DNA from: Streptomyces sp. UW30
GTDB lineage: Bacteria; Actinomycetota; Actinomycetes; Streptomycetales; Streptomycetaceae
NCBI RefSeq assembly: GCF_008042075.1
Contig: NZ_RDBN01000049.1
Location: forward strand, 32,277-96,276
Reading direction: 5' to 3'
DNA length: 64,000 nucleotides
Shown: positions 1 through 8,819 of the stretch, piece by piece
Layout of the letters: each line of letters starts with the position of its first letter
How positions within the stretch are numbered: the first letter of the stretch is position 1
Program-made: the position numbers and the translations under genes
The notes under the pieces: generated by a model
Told to the model about the DNA's origin: nothing
The model's input: only the letters and a program-made list of their open reading frames with translations
The model's database searches: none

Positions 1-65
1 CCGAGGGTGGGGCAGTTGTCTTTCCTCCCGGCGTAGAGGGCGAGCCCCTCCCGGAGTTCGACCAC
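1..65 (-). CDS. 5' end of an unidentified gene running off the left edge
   Basis: On the minus strand an open frame begins at a GTG (63-65), a few bases after a weak TGAGG, and reads VVELREGLALYAGRKDNCP to the window edge. Third codon positions are G/C rich, which suggests real coding sequence. Too little is visible to name a family. It would be co-directional with, and downstream of, the PAP2 gene. Confidence 0.25.
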   Translation of the reverse strand, partial: MVELREGLALYAGRKDNCPTL

Positions 66-98
66 ATCACGCTTTCAACCTCAGTAGTGCAGCGTGGC

Positions 99-1472
99 TC
101 AAAGTGATTCAAGTTGCAGTTCGGGCTGCCGCGCCGGTGTGACCGTCGGTTCCCGTAGTTTGGCGGTCCGTGCGTATCCATAGACCACTGAGGTCATTGC
201 CAGAATGAGAAGTGGCCCGAATATCCCCGGATTTCTTGCCATCTCCATCGGCAGCCAGCGGTACGACACCAGGAGCGCGGCAAAGACCGTGGCGCCGTAG
301 ATGACCAGCTGGATTCCTGGCCGGTCCCAGCCACGGTCGAGCGAGCGCAGCGCTGCCTCGATGGTGAGCGCGAACACCACGCCGGCGACGAGATCCACGC
401 CGTAGTGGTAGCCGAATCCCAGCGTCGCAGCGAGCGTGGCAATCAGCCAGAACGTGCCCGCGAACCGCAGAACCCGGGGGGCGCCGCGGGAATGAACGAA
501 GATCGCGACAGCCCACGCCGTATGCAGGCTGGGCATGCAGTTGCGAGGGGTGATCTCGTCGTACGGGATCGGGTGTGGGGTGTTGATCGGCGGCGGCATG
601 TCCGGCCACAGGTTGGCCATCGCCCAGTGCACTCCGCCGGTGCCGGAGGCGCCCGGGCCGTAGGCGAAGACCGGTCCGACCACCGGGAAGAGCATGTAGA
701 CGCCCGGCCCGAGCAGGCCGATCACCAGGAAGGTGCGCACCAGATGATGGCTCGGGAAGCGGCGCTCGACCGCCACGTTACGCAGCTGGTAGAGCGCGAC
801 GACAACCGCGGCCGCCGCGAGCTGACCGTAGACCAAGTGGAGAAGGTGGGTACTGATCGGGCTGGTGGCCTTGACAATCCGGCCGACCAGCCATGACGGG
901 TTGCCCAGCGCATGATCGGCGGTTGCCACGTACTGGTCGAGCACCGCCGGGCGAGTCTTCGACGTGATGAGTAGCCAGGTATCGCCGGTCTTGCGGCCGG
1001 CCACGAGCAACAGGCCCAGCCCGACGCCCTTCAGCAGCACGACGCGTTCTCGGCCGGTGCGGCGCGTGACAGCGATGACCGCATAGCCCAACATCACCCA
1101 CAACGCACCGGTGCCGAAGGAATGGCCGTCGTTCATCTTGGCGTCGCATGCCCACCGCGCCAGCAGGAAGGCGAGGTCGATACCGATTGCGGCACCAGCC
1201 GCGATGAACCGCTGCCGCCAAGGGAGCACCGTCATCATCAACGCCATACCGCCGTACAGCGGTCCCGGTTTCGGGGCAAAGATCAGGGCTTTCACCTGGT
1301 TGGCAATCGGCCCCGGTTGACCGTAGCGGCGTGCGGCGATCTCCAGCGTGATGAGGAATCCAAGAGCCACCACGCCCGCCGCGCCCCACAGCGTCGCGCG
1401 CCAATGACGCCATGCGACCAGCGAAGTTATGCCACTTATCCGCGAAAACGCCTGCGATGCTCTAGATATCAA
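99..1472 (-). CDS. PAP2-superfamily integral membrane phosphatase / phosphotransferase
   Basis: A 457-residue polytopic membrane protein with around ten hydrophobic segments. The PAP2 signature is in the C-terminal half: RNCMPSLHTAW (PSLH core, about residues 310-320) followed by GFGYHYGVDLVAG, which carries the second His and the Asp. This arrangement is typical of the Aur1/Ipt1-like branch, which moves or removes phosphate from polyprenyl or inositol phospholipids in the membrane. The substrate cannot be read from the sequence. The only upstream initiator in frame is TTG at 1472 with a weak ribosome site, so the start is uncertain. There is no obvious operon partner; the next gene to the right is a pseudogene. 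Confidence 0.8.
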   Translation of the reverse strand: MISRASQAFSRISGITSLVAWRHWRATLWGAAGVVALGFLITLEIAARRYGQPGPIANQVKALIFAPKPGPLYGGMALMMTVLPWRQRFIAAGAAIGIDLAFLLARWACDAKMNDGHSFGTGALWVMLGYAVIAVTRRTGRERVVLLKGVGLGLLLVAGRKTGDTWLLITSKTRPAVLDQYVATADHALGNPSWLVGRIVKATSPISTHLLHLVYGQLAAAAVVVALYQLRNVAVERRFPSHHLVRTFLVIGLLGPGVYMLFPVVGPVFAYGPGASGTGGVHWAMANLWPDMPPPINTPHPIPYDEITPRNCMPSLHTAWAVAIFVHSRGAPRVLRFAGTFWLIATLAATLGFGYHYGVDLVAGVVFALTIEAALRSLDRGWDRPGIQLVIYGATVFAALLVSYRWLPMEMARNPGIFGPLLILAMTSVVYGYARTAKLREPTVTPARQPELQLESL

Positions 1473-1646
1473 TCTTTGGCCGATTTATTCGAATGACTGG
1501 ATAGATGAAATGCGATAGGGGCAACCATCGCGAGTTCGAACATGTTATCGGAGTGGTGCGGAGTTGCGGCTTCGGCGGGCAGTTGGTTACGACTGTGAAG
1601 CGATGCTCTGAGAGGCCCCGATGTCGCACGGAACGCGGTCAGGTCG

Positions 1647-1966
1647 AAGCTGATCCGTGGGCGTCTTGTCCAGGAGCTGCACGCTTTAGTGCCGGACGCG
1701 CACAGCCTGGGACAGCTCGCCCTCCTGCTGTGCGGCGACTCCGAGCAGTTCGGATGCGACCAGGCGGCAGCAGCCGGGCTCATCGCCATCAACCCCATCA
1801 CCGAGCTGGCACGACAGCACCGCAGCGCCCGAGCCGTCGATCTCGTGATTACCGCCACGGCTGAGGTGCAGGCACTGACGCTTCTCCACCGCACCGGGGC
1901 TTCCAGTGCATCGCCGCCGTAACCGGCCAGGCACTTCACTGGTACGGGCCCGAAGCCCGGCAAGTG
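1647..1966 (+). pseudogene. Decayed PIN-domain (VapC-like) toxin remnant
   Basis: In one frame the stretch reads ...ARAVDLVITATAEVQALTLLH, which matches the C-terminal part of PIN-domain ribonucleases (acidic residue before an IATA-like helix, then LLH). After HRTG the frame hits a stop. A frame shift near 1900 restores CIAAVTGQALHWYGP, the usual VapC tail (IAxVTGQ). No start codon, N-terminal catalytic Asp or antitoxin gene is present. I therefore read it as a frameshifted fragment of a toxin. It lies next to the tRNA-derived scar at 2268, consistent with mobile-element debris. The N-terminal part is only loosely PIN-like. Confidence 0.5.
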
Positions 1967-2487
1967 TGCCAGGTCAGGCATCAGTTGCTCCGCCGAAGCG
2001 GGACGATCAAGCCTGACTGGAATGCCCTTCGCCGGGCATCCTGTGCACTCGCGAAATGCCCTCCGGGCTGCATCTCCGAACCGGCTGAGTCAGACCCAGA
2101 GCCCGCTCGCACATGTCTCCTGCCCGCCGCTATTCGAAGCCGTGCCCACAGCGTGCCCGTAGGGTCGGGCAACCACGGTCAACAGCGGTGCGATCCGACC
2201 CGCACGACCACCTCACACATAAGGCGTCTGCCCAGGTCAGAGCCATAATGTCGACTCAAGCGCCGTCGCTTCCCAAGCTGAGAGCGCGAGTTCGATTCTG
2301 AGGGCACGGGTTCCGGACGGCAGCCGTACGCGCAACGCCTCCAGTCTCGGAAGCCTGGCTTGAGCTGGGGGTGCGAACACGCGGCGATCGCCGACTCTGA
2401 GTGCGGGGACCTTCCGCGGCTTGTACGCGTGGGCGCCGCGCCGTCCGTACACGGGCCGGCCAACCGGCTCGGCAAGGTCATTCGCCT
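1967..2487. other. Non-coding scar between PIN remnant and FG-GAP gene
   Basis: No convincing gene. Around 2140-2190 there is a GTGCCCGTAGGGTCGGGCAA-type stretch, which I associate with the 3' ends of actinomycete integrase genes next to tRNA att sites. This is recollection of a pattern, not a search result. The tRNA-Gly fragment at 2268-2299 lies in the same interval. Confidence 0.35.
2268..2299 (+). mobile_element. 3' half of tRNA-Gly(CCC): probable att site remnant
   Basis: Thirty-two bases match the anticodon-loop-to-T-loop part of actinomycete tRNA-Gly(CCC). The anticodon loop CTTCCCAAG (2269-2277) is followed by the variable region and the T-arm GCGAGTTCGATTCT (2286-2299). The D-arm, 5' acceptor strand and 3' acceptor end are missing, so it is not a functional tRNA. 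Such partial copies are the usual product of tyrosine-integrase elements that recombine with the 3' half of tRNA genes. Confidence 0.65.
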
Positions 2488-2518
2488 TGAACAAGTGTTA
2501 GGATCCGCCCGCTTGTTC
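2488..2518 (+). promoter_or_regulatory. Promoter of FG-GAP gene 1, with inverted repeat
   Basis: TGAACAAGTGTTAGGATCC (2488-2506) contains a good -10 hexamer, TAGGAT (2499-2504), about 50 bases before the GTG start. A near-identical block precedes the paralogue at 37078-37097. Here GAACAAG (2489-2495) and CTTGTTC (2512-2518) form a 7-bp inverted repeat overlapping the -10, a possible operator. No clear -35 is seen. Confidence 0.5.
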
Positions 2519-2554
2519 GGGGGGATGGGGCCCTCCGTCGGGGAGGGGAAGCAA

Positions 2555-5500
2555 GTGACTCGTCATGCCTTCATGCGTGGCTCCCTTGTCACGCTCATCG
2601 GGTTGGCGCTCTCTGTGTCCGCCGTGCCGCTGGTGGCTCCCGCGCACGCGGAGACGGCAACGGAGATCATCGTTCCCGCCACCATGCGCACGACTCCGCG
2701 CACGGCGTATCTGCAGAGCGCGGGGGCTGCCGGTTTCCTGGAGTACCGCTCCACCGCCGAGGGGCACGGCCTCTGGTGGACCAGCTACGACGGCAGCCGC
2801 AAGCCCGTGGAAGGCGGCGAGCGACTCGAACCGCGCACCGCGGGTGTGTACGGCACCGGTTCGGACGTCGTCGCCCTTCGCCCGTCCCAGAGCAGCGGTG
2901 CGCAAGTCCTGCTGCGGGACATGGGAACCGGTACGACGGAGACCGTGGCCATCCCGGCGGGCCAGAGCTATCTGCAGACGTACGGACGTACTGTCCTGAC
3001 CAGCACATCGACAGGTGGGGAACGGACTCGGCTCTTCCTGCTGCGCAACGAGAACGGCAGCACGGTGCAGAAGCCTGTCACCGGACTCCCGGACGGGGTG
3101 GTCTTCCCCTTCTATCCCAGGGGTTCGGCCTCCGGCATCCTCGTCAACTACTACGGCCCGGACCCGGGCCTCCAGTACGCCTGGGTGGACGCGGAGACCG
3201 GTGCCGCCACGATCTTGCCACCGCTGGTGGCGGGCACGGACACCGTGGTGGGATCCGACTACCTGGTCAGCTGGTACGGCACGTCCCGGGTGCGGGTGTA
3301 CGCCCAGGGTGCCTACGAAGCGCCCACTCACGAGGTTGCGTTCCCCCGCACCTCTGACAACAAGATCCTCGGCGTCGTCGGTGACGCGCTCGTGGTCGCT
3401 CGGCGCAGCGACTCCTCCGTCTGGAGTGTGTCAGCGCTGCCCTTCGACGGCTCCGCGGAGCTGCCCCTGTTCAAGCGGTCCGATCCCGCTGCCGTCACGA
3501 CCCCCGACGGCGGCCTGATCCTCGCCGGCGGAGAGTCCTCGCTGGACTACGGCATCGCCAAGGTCCAGGCGGGGGCCGACGGTCTGCCCCTGGTCCGCCG
3601 GATCGTGGACCTTCCGCCCGTGCCCAGCGGGATCGAGTCGCTCGATCTGAGCGGCGGTGAGCTGATGACCTACGAGTCCGGCGACGGGGCGACACACCTG
3701 TACAGCCGCTCGCTGACCACGGCGGACGCTCTGACGGTGGGCACGCGCACGGACCGGGGGGCCACCCCGAGGTGCGGGGTCATGGCCGGGGACCACGGGA
3801 GCTGTCCCGACCTGATGGGAACGGGCGACGGCCGGGCGGTCATGAAGAACACGGCCGGGGAGGTGTCCGTCCTGGACCGGGGGCAGCCTCTTCCCGGCAC
3901 CGTGGTGACCTCCGGCCTCCAGGACGACCATGGCCTCGTGGACGTCGCGGGCCGGTATGCGGCCTGGTATGGGCCCACGCCCGCGGGAGAGGGCCTGGCG
4001 GTGGCGGATCTGGATACACGGAAGGTCGTGCTCACCCGTACGGGCGCGGCCGGTGCGGTCCCCTCCGTGCTGTGGGGGGAGGCACTGTGGACGGCGGCCA
4101 GGGACGGCATCGTCACGGCCACGGAGGTGCGTTCGGGCAACACGATCACGTCGTTCCGGGTGGTCGGCAGCGGCTGCGCGGTGGGCGGCTTCCAGGCGGT
4201 GGGACGCTGGGTGTTCTGGTCCGGCTCGTGCGACTCTGCCCAGGGCAGCGTGTGGAAGGCCTTCGTGTACGACACCCGTAGGAAGACGCTCATCACCGTG
4301 CCCACGGGCGGAGAGCCGCGCCTGGGCGACGGCTTCCTGGTCACCCGTGACTCCGCATCCGGAGCGCTGACCCTCACGGACGTCACGAGCGGCTCCGCGG
4401 TGAGCCGGACCCTGGCGGCCAAGGCCGGAAGGTGGGACGTCGATCCGTACACCGGCCTGGTCGCCTACGTGGACCCGGCCTCCCAGGACGTCCACGTCCT
4501 ACGCAGTGGCGTCCCCGCCACGGACATCGCGGTCCTGGGAGCGAGGACGGAATCTTCGGTCGGCCTGGTGGACTCGTCGTCCTCGTGGGACGGCACGTGG
4601 TGGCTGTCGAAACCGGCCGCGTCCTGGACGCTGGTGCTCAGGAACAAGGCGACCGGGGCCACCGTGCGCACCCTGTCCGGTGGCGCCGCGCACGACGAGG
4701 TCCGTACGTCCTGGAACGGCAGGACGTCGACGGGCGCGTATGTGCCGAACGGCACGTACAGCTGGACGCTGACGGCGGCCCCGGCCGACAAGCTCGGTGC
4801 GTCGGCGACGGCGTCCGGCACGCTGAAGCTGACCGGTGGTGCCGCGGTGAGACGCGACCATGTCGGGTCCGACGGCATCGGTGACCTGCTCACGCTCACC
4901 ACCCAGGGCGCACTCTCCTTCCATCGCGGCGACGGCGCCGGGAAGTTCTCGACGAAGACCTCGGCTTCGGGATGGCCGGCCTCGATCACGGTGGTGCCGT
5001 TCGGAGACCTGAACGGTGACCGCTGCAATGACGTGCTCGTGCGGTTCAGCAGCGGTGCACTGCGGGCGTACCGCCCGGGGTGCGGCAAAGCCCTGACGAC
5101 ATCCACGCCGTACACCACACTGGGCACTTCGGGCTGGAACCAGTACAACGTGCTGACCTCACCGGGCGACATCACCGGTGATGGCCGGGCGGACCTGATC
5201 GCCCGCCAGGCGTCCACCGGTGACATCTACCTGTACAAGGCCACAAGCAGCGGAAAGCTCTCGGCACGAGTGAAGATCTTCTCCAAGTGGTCCGGTTACA
5301 AGAAGATCATCGGCGTCGGCGACCTCAACGGTGACGGGTACGGAGACCTGCTGGCGCAGGACACGTCGAACAGGCTGTGGCGGTATGTGGGCACGGCGAC
5401 CGGCGGGTTCAGGGCGCGGGTCAAGGTGGCCGACAACTGGGGTGCCTCCTACAACGTCGTGGTGGGCGTCGGCGACGTCACCGGGGACGGGAGGGCGGAC

Positions 5501-5617
5501 CTCGTCTCCCGCGACACCTCCGGCAAGCTGTGGCGCAACAACGGCGACGGCAAGGGCTCCTTCGGTCCTCGCAGCGGGATCGCCATTGGGTGGCAGGGCT
5601 ACAAGGCCCTGTACTGA
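2555..5617 (+). CDS. Secreted beta-propeller protein with FlgD-like Ig and FG-GAP/VCBS repeats (paralogue 1)
   Basis: GTG start at 2555 after GGGAGGGGAAG gives a 1020-residue precursor. A signal peptide ends near APAHAETA. About 750 residues of propeller-like strands follow, then a FlgD-type Ig unit (WNGRTSTGAYVPNGTYSWTL), then about four FG-GAP/VCBS repeats with calcium-loop motifs such as GDLNGDRCNDVLV, GDITGDGRADLIA and GDVTGDGRADLVS. It is exported and probably binds calcium; its ligand is unknown. The layout and the C-terminal 200 residues closely match the gene at 37196-40465, so the two are clear paralogues. The longer open frame back to 2360 is rejected because it lacks a ribosome site and would bury the signal peptide. 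Confidence 0.85.
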   Translation: MTRHAFMRGSLVTLIGLALSVSAVPLVAPAHAETATEIIVPATMRTTPRTAYLQSAGAAGFLEYRSTAEGHGLWWTSYDGSRKPVEGGERLEPRTAGVYGTGSDVVALRPSQSSGAQVLLRDMGTGTTETVAIPAGQSYLQTYGRTVLTSTSTGGERTRLFLLRNENGSTVQKPVTGLPDGVVFPFYPRGSASGILVNYYGPDPGLQYAWVDAETGAATILPPLVAGTDTVVGSDYLVSWYGTSRVRVYAQGAYEAPTHEVAFPRTSDNKILGVVGDALVVARRSDSSVWSVSALPFDGSAELPLFKRSDPAAVTTPDGGLILAGGESSLDYGIAKVQAGADGLPLVRRIVDLPPVPSGIESLDLSGGELMTYESGDGATHLYSRSLTTADALTVGTRTDRGATPRCGVMAGDHGSCPDLMGTGDGRAVMKNTAGEVSVLDRGQPLPGTVVTSGLQDDHGLVDVAGRYAAWYGPTPAGEGLAVADLDTRKVVLTRTGAAGAVPSVLWGEALWTAARDGIVTATEVRSGNTITSFRVVGSGCAVGGFQAVGRWVFWSGSCDSAQGSVWKAFVYDTRRKTLITVPTGGEPRLGDGFLVTRDSASGALTLTDVTSGSAVSRTLAAKAGRWDVDPYTGLVAYVDPASQDVHVLRSGVPATDIAVLGARTESSVGLVDSSSSWDGTWWLSKPAASWTLVLRNKATGATVRTLSGGAAHDEVRTSWNGRTSTGAYVPNGTYSWTLTAAPADKLGASATASGTLKLTGGAAVRRDHVGSDGIGDLLTLTTQGALSFHRGDGAGKFSTKTSASGWPASITVVPFGDLNGDRCNDVLVRFSSGALRAYRPGCGKALTTSTPYTTLGTSGWNQYNVLTSPGDITGDGRADLIARQASTGDIYLYKATSSGKLSARVKIFSKWSGYKKIIGVGDLNGDGYGDLLAQDTSNRLWRYVGTATGGFRARVKVADNWGASYNVVVGVGDVTGDGRADLVSRDTSGKLWRNNGDGKGSFGPRSGIAIGWQGYKALY

Positions 5618-5780
5618 CCGCCGCTGACAGGTCGCGGCCTAGGGAGTGACAAGCCCTTGACCACAGCGTCCGCGAGCTCACCGAGGCCGAGGCGTGGGCT
5701 CGTGATGTGCTGTCCGCGCGAAGCCTTCCGGTCTCAGCCGCTCCGCAGATGACACTCGTGTGCAGTCGCACCGGCTCCGC

Positions 5781-6225
5781 TCACTCGCCCCGCGCGTCGA
5801 CCAGCCCGGGGGGCAGAGAAGGCGAGCCAGGCGCTTCAACGAGCACCTTCTCGAAGGTGCGCAGGTCGGGTACAGCGAGCTCGACGATGAAGTCGGCATC
5901 GCCGGAGACCACGTGGCAGGTGACCACGTGGTCGATCCCCTTCAGTGCCTCTTCGACCACCTGGGAGTTGGTGCGGGAGTACTCGACCTTGAGGGAGAGG
6001 AACACGGTCAGCCCGAGGCCGAGGCGCTTGCGGCCCGGATCGGCCCGGTAGCCGGCCAGGACCCCGTCCTCCTCCAGCGCCTTGGTGCGGCGCAGGCAGG
6101 ACGAGGGGGGACAGACGTACGGCCTCGACGAGGTCGGCGTTGGGGGTGCGTCCTCCTGCGCGGCGAGGGCCGGGGCCACGGAGGCGTTCTCAGACCTCGT
6201 CGTCCGTACGTGCAGCGCCCCGAAG
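5781..6225 (-). pseudogene. Frameshifted Lrp/AsnC-family regulator
   Basis: The central part is intact: SSCLRRTKALEEDGVLAGY (end of the helix-turn-helix) and then the RAM domain (GLGLTVFLSLKVEYSR, VVTCHVVSGDADFIVEL). Upstream, NADLVEAVRLSP lies in a different frame, so a one-base change in the C-run near 6108-6113 breaks the HTH. A further stop sits near the expected N-terminus. The normal C-terminal tail after VLVEAP is also lost. It is therefore a dead regulator gene, with nothing nearby that it obviously controlled. Confidence 0.7.
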
Positions 6226-6398
6226 CTGCCGTGAGGCAAGGACTCGGTGGTCGATGCGGCTGGACGGGTGCAGTTCGGCACCTGACTCCGGCGCCCTCCG
6301 CCCGGAGCGGCGCGCCGCCGGATTACATGGGCCTGCGCCTCGGCGCGGGGCGTGCCGGCGTCTTTCACGGCCCCGGATCCGACGAATGGAAGAGCGCA

Positions 6399-7673
6399 AT
6401 GGCAAAGCGCGACCCTCGCAACCGCACAGGCCGCAGCCCGCTACTTCGCGGGCTCGCCGCTGCCGTGCTCGCGGCCGGCATGCTGGTGGCCTCAGCGGGA
6501 CCCGGGCACGGAACCGGCGCGGCCACTCCGGTGCCCGGCGCACAGTTCACGCCGTTGACAGCGGCAGTAATGACCCACCCGACGCCGTTCGTCGCCACGG
6601 ACGGCAAGACGCACCTCTCGTACGAACTGCTCACCACGAGCTCCTTGCCCAGCAGCACGCCGTTGCGGCTCGACCGTGTCGACGTCCGAGACGCCCGCAC
6701 GCACCGGGTCATCGGCTCGCTGAGCGGGCAGGCGCTGGCCGAGGCCGCCAATCCGGTGGGCGACCCCCTGCCGGGTGCGGACGGTTACACCCCGGCGCCC
6801 CCGGCGCCGACGCCGACCGTCATCCAGGGCTCCCAGCAGTGGATCATCTGGCTCGACCTGACCCTCGACCGCGGTCAGCGGGCGCCCGAGGTCCTCGAAC
6901 ACCATCTCTCGGGTGCCGTCCTGACCCCCTCCGGCTCCTCCGCTTTCGAGGAGACGGTGCAGGCCACCCCGACCGCCCGCACCGCGCCGTTGAACCTGAG
7001 CCCGCCGGTCCGCCCCGGCACCTGGTACTCCAGTGAGTCGTGCTGCGGCAACACCCACCACCGGCGCGGCCTCGGCCCGATCAACGGTCGCTTCGACGTA
7101 CCGCAGCGCTTCGCGATCGACTGGTACCGGGTCGGCAGGCAAGGGCAGACCTGGCAAGGCGACCCCACACAGCTCACCAGCTACCTGAGCTACCGTGAGC
7201 CGGTCTTGGCCTCGGCCGGCGGCAGAGTGGTGGATGTGCAGGACGGAATCGCGGACAACCCGCCGCCACTCACGCCGCCCACCCCGCCGATCGAGGACAC
7301 TGTCGGCAACCACGTCACCCTGCAAGTCGCGCCGGGCCGCTATCTGCTCTACGCCCACCTGAAACCCGGCTCGCTCAAAGTCCGGGAGGGCGACCGGGTC
7401 GCATCCGGCCAGGTCCTCGGACTGATCGGCAACAGCGGCAACTCCGCCACGCCGCACCTGCACTTCCAGGTGACGACCACAGCCGAGTTCTTCCCGACCG
7501 ACAGCCCGCCGTACACCTTCCGGCAGTTCCGCGTCCTCGGACAGGTCGAACCCCGGCTCTGGGACGACAACCTGGGCCTGCAGCCGACCGGCGTGCTGCC
7601 GATCACGCCCTCGCCGTACGCGGGTTTTCACCGTGCACGGTATCCGCTCGACCGCGAGGTGCTGCGGTTCTGA
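6399..7673 (+). CDS. Secreted M23 (LytM-type) peptidase-like protein
   Basis: A 424-residue precursor with a Sec signal (RGLAAAVLAAGMLVASAGPGHG). A proline-rich beta domain of about 230 residues follows, then an M23 fold near residues 230-370. LYAHLKPG and PHLHFQV carry the catalytic and zinc-binding histidines. The first motif, normally HxGxD, reads RFAID, so the first zinc-ligand His is Arg while the Asp is kept. Activity may be altered, or it may belong to a variant M23 branch. The ATG at 6399 is chosen because it precedes the signal peptide; the open frame further upstream overlaps the AsnC pseudogene. A strong hairpin at 7821 follows. Confidence 0.8.
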   Translation: MAKRDPRNRTGRSPLLRGLAAAVLAAGMLVASAGPGHGTGAATPVPGAQFTPLTAAVMTHPTPFVATDGKTHLSYELLTTSSLPSSTPLRLDRVDVRDARTHRVIGSLSGQALAEAANPVGDPLPGADGYTPAPPAPTPTVIQGSQQWIIWLDLTLDRGQRAPEVLEHHLSGAVLTPSGSSAFEETVQATPTARTAPLNLSPPVRPGTWYSSESCCGNTHHRRGLGPINGRFDVPQRFAIDWYRVGRQGQTWQGDPTQLTSYLSYREPVLASAGGRVVDVQDGIADNPPPLTPPTPPIEDTVGNHVTLQVAPGRYLLYAHLKPGSLKVREGDRVASGQVLGLIGNSGNSATPHLHFQVTTTAEFFPTDSPPYTFRQFRVLGQVEPRLWDDNLGLQPTGVLPITPSPYAGFHRARYPLDREVLRF

Positions 7674-7820
7674 CCGGACTACGGTCAGGCCGACGGTCGT
7701 GCGCGGCGTGAAGCACCAGTCGGTCGAAAGTGTTGATCAGGCCCTGCCGCCCTCACAGTCCCATTTGTCCGGGGCACGGTTAGGTCCTCGTCGGGGTACC
7801 CACCACCGCGTCCCCACCCA

Positions 7821-7867
7821 CCGATGCCCCGGCCTCCGCAAGTCCATTGCGGAAGCCGGGGCATCGG
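7821..7867. terminator. Strong hairpin terminator after the M23 gene
   Basis: CCGATGCCCCGGC.TCCGCAA pairs with its complement across a 5-base loop, giving a stem of about 21 bp with one mismatch. It has no clear T-tract, as is common in Streptomyces. Confidence 0.75.
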
Positions 7868-8819
7868 CCTGTCGACGCACCGCGCACCGCGAACTGCCGC
7901 GAACTGGTCGACGCCGGGGGCCATGGGGATGGTGCCGGAGATCAGGACCGTGCCGGGCGTGAGAGCACCGCGCGGCGGGCGAGGAGGACGACGCGTCCTC
8001 CATGCCGGTGGAGGACTTCCTCAGCGAGACCCTCGACCTGCTGAGCGGCCGGTGAGGGGGCTCGTGCCACCCACGAATGACGACACCGTCGAAATAGCCA
8101 GGGTCCTGGCGCTGGTCAACCACCCCATGCCTCTTGGCTGATGGAATGTACGGACCGAGATCGCATTCCCGGTATTTGGCGAATACCAGGATCGCCGATG
8201 CCTGGTCGGGCAGAGCTGGAATCGGCGAACCTGGTGAGTTCCAGCATATTCGGAATCAGCGCGGCCGCTTTGTCGGCGGCGTCGGCGTCGGCGGAAAAGC
8301 CATCGATACATAGTCCGTATCCCGGTGCCCGACCATTTCCGTCGTGTTTGGCCAGGAGGCACCGCGCACGGCTGTTGCACAGGCGCCGTGCGGACGGAAT
8401 CGGAGATTTGCTGATTCCCCGACGGGTTTCGTGAGGCCCGGTGGCAGCTTTCCTGTCGCGGATCTAGCATAAATATCGTAGTGCCCACGCCCGCGCAGTG
8501 GGCCGGCAACCGGACTGCTCTCGGCCGCAGGACCGAACAGGCGGGAACAGGCGCACGCCGTGCGTATGGTTCCGGTGGAATTCCGACCGCCCGGCGGTCC
8601 GCGATCTTGCCGAGCGGCCCGCATCCGGCCGGGTCTCGCGTTCGCCGGAACATGCCCAAGCGACGGTCCCGCCAGGGCGGGCCCGGCCCGCGGCCGGCGT
8701 CGCGCACGACCCCAACCGCCGCAGCCGTACACCCGGACACGTCACGTGGTGAGAAGCGCCGCACGCGGGTCCATCCGCCGAAACGTCCAGCGGCTCGGCG
8801 GGACGAGAGGACGGGCACG
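7868..8819. other. Long gene-poor interval before the arylsulfatase
   Basis: No intact gene is supported. A minus-strand fragment near 7920-7960 reads PGTVLISGTIPMAPG, reminiscent of the end of fumarylacetoacetate-hydrolase-fold proteins. A plus-strand fragment ending at the TGA at 8053-8055 reads VEDFLSETLDLLSGR like a gene tail. Both lack the rest of a gene. GGTATT/AATACC (8169-8186) forms a small inverted repeat. The interval looks like decayed coding DNA plus the upstream region of the sulfatase. Confidence 0.4.

Noticed and set aside
2268-2299. Functional tRNA-Gly gene
   Set aside because: Lacks the D-arm and both acceptor strands; only the anticodon-to-T-loop part is present.
5760-6398. 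Extension of the M23 gene frame upstream
   Set aside because: Runs antisense through the AsnC pseudogene and would bury the signal peptide.
7685-8055. Fumarylacetoacetate-hydrolase-like piece and a gene-tail-like piece
   Set aside because: Only about 15 residues each are convincing; too short to call a pseudogene.
8481-8819. N-terminal extension of the arylsulfatase frame by 113 residues
   Set aside because: Arg/Pro-rich, no family similarity, no ribosome site; the ATG at 8820 precedes normal sulfatase sequence.
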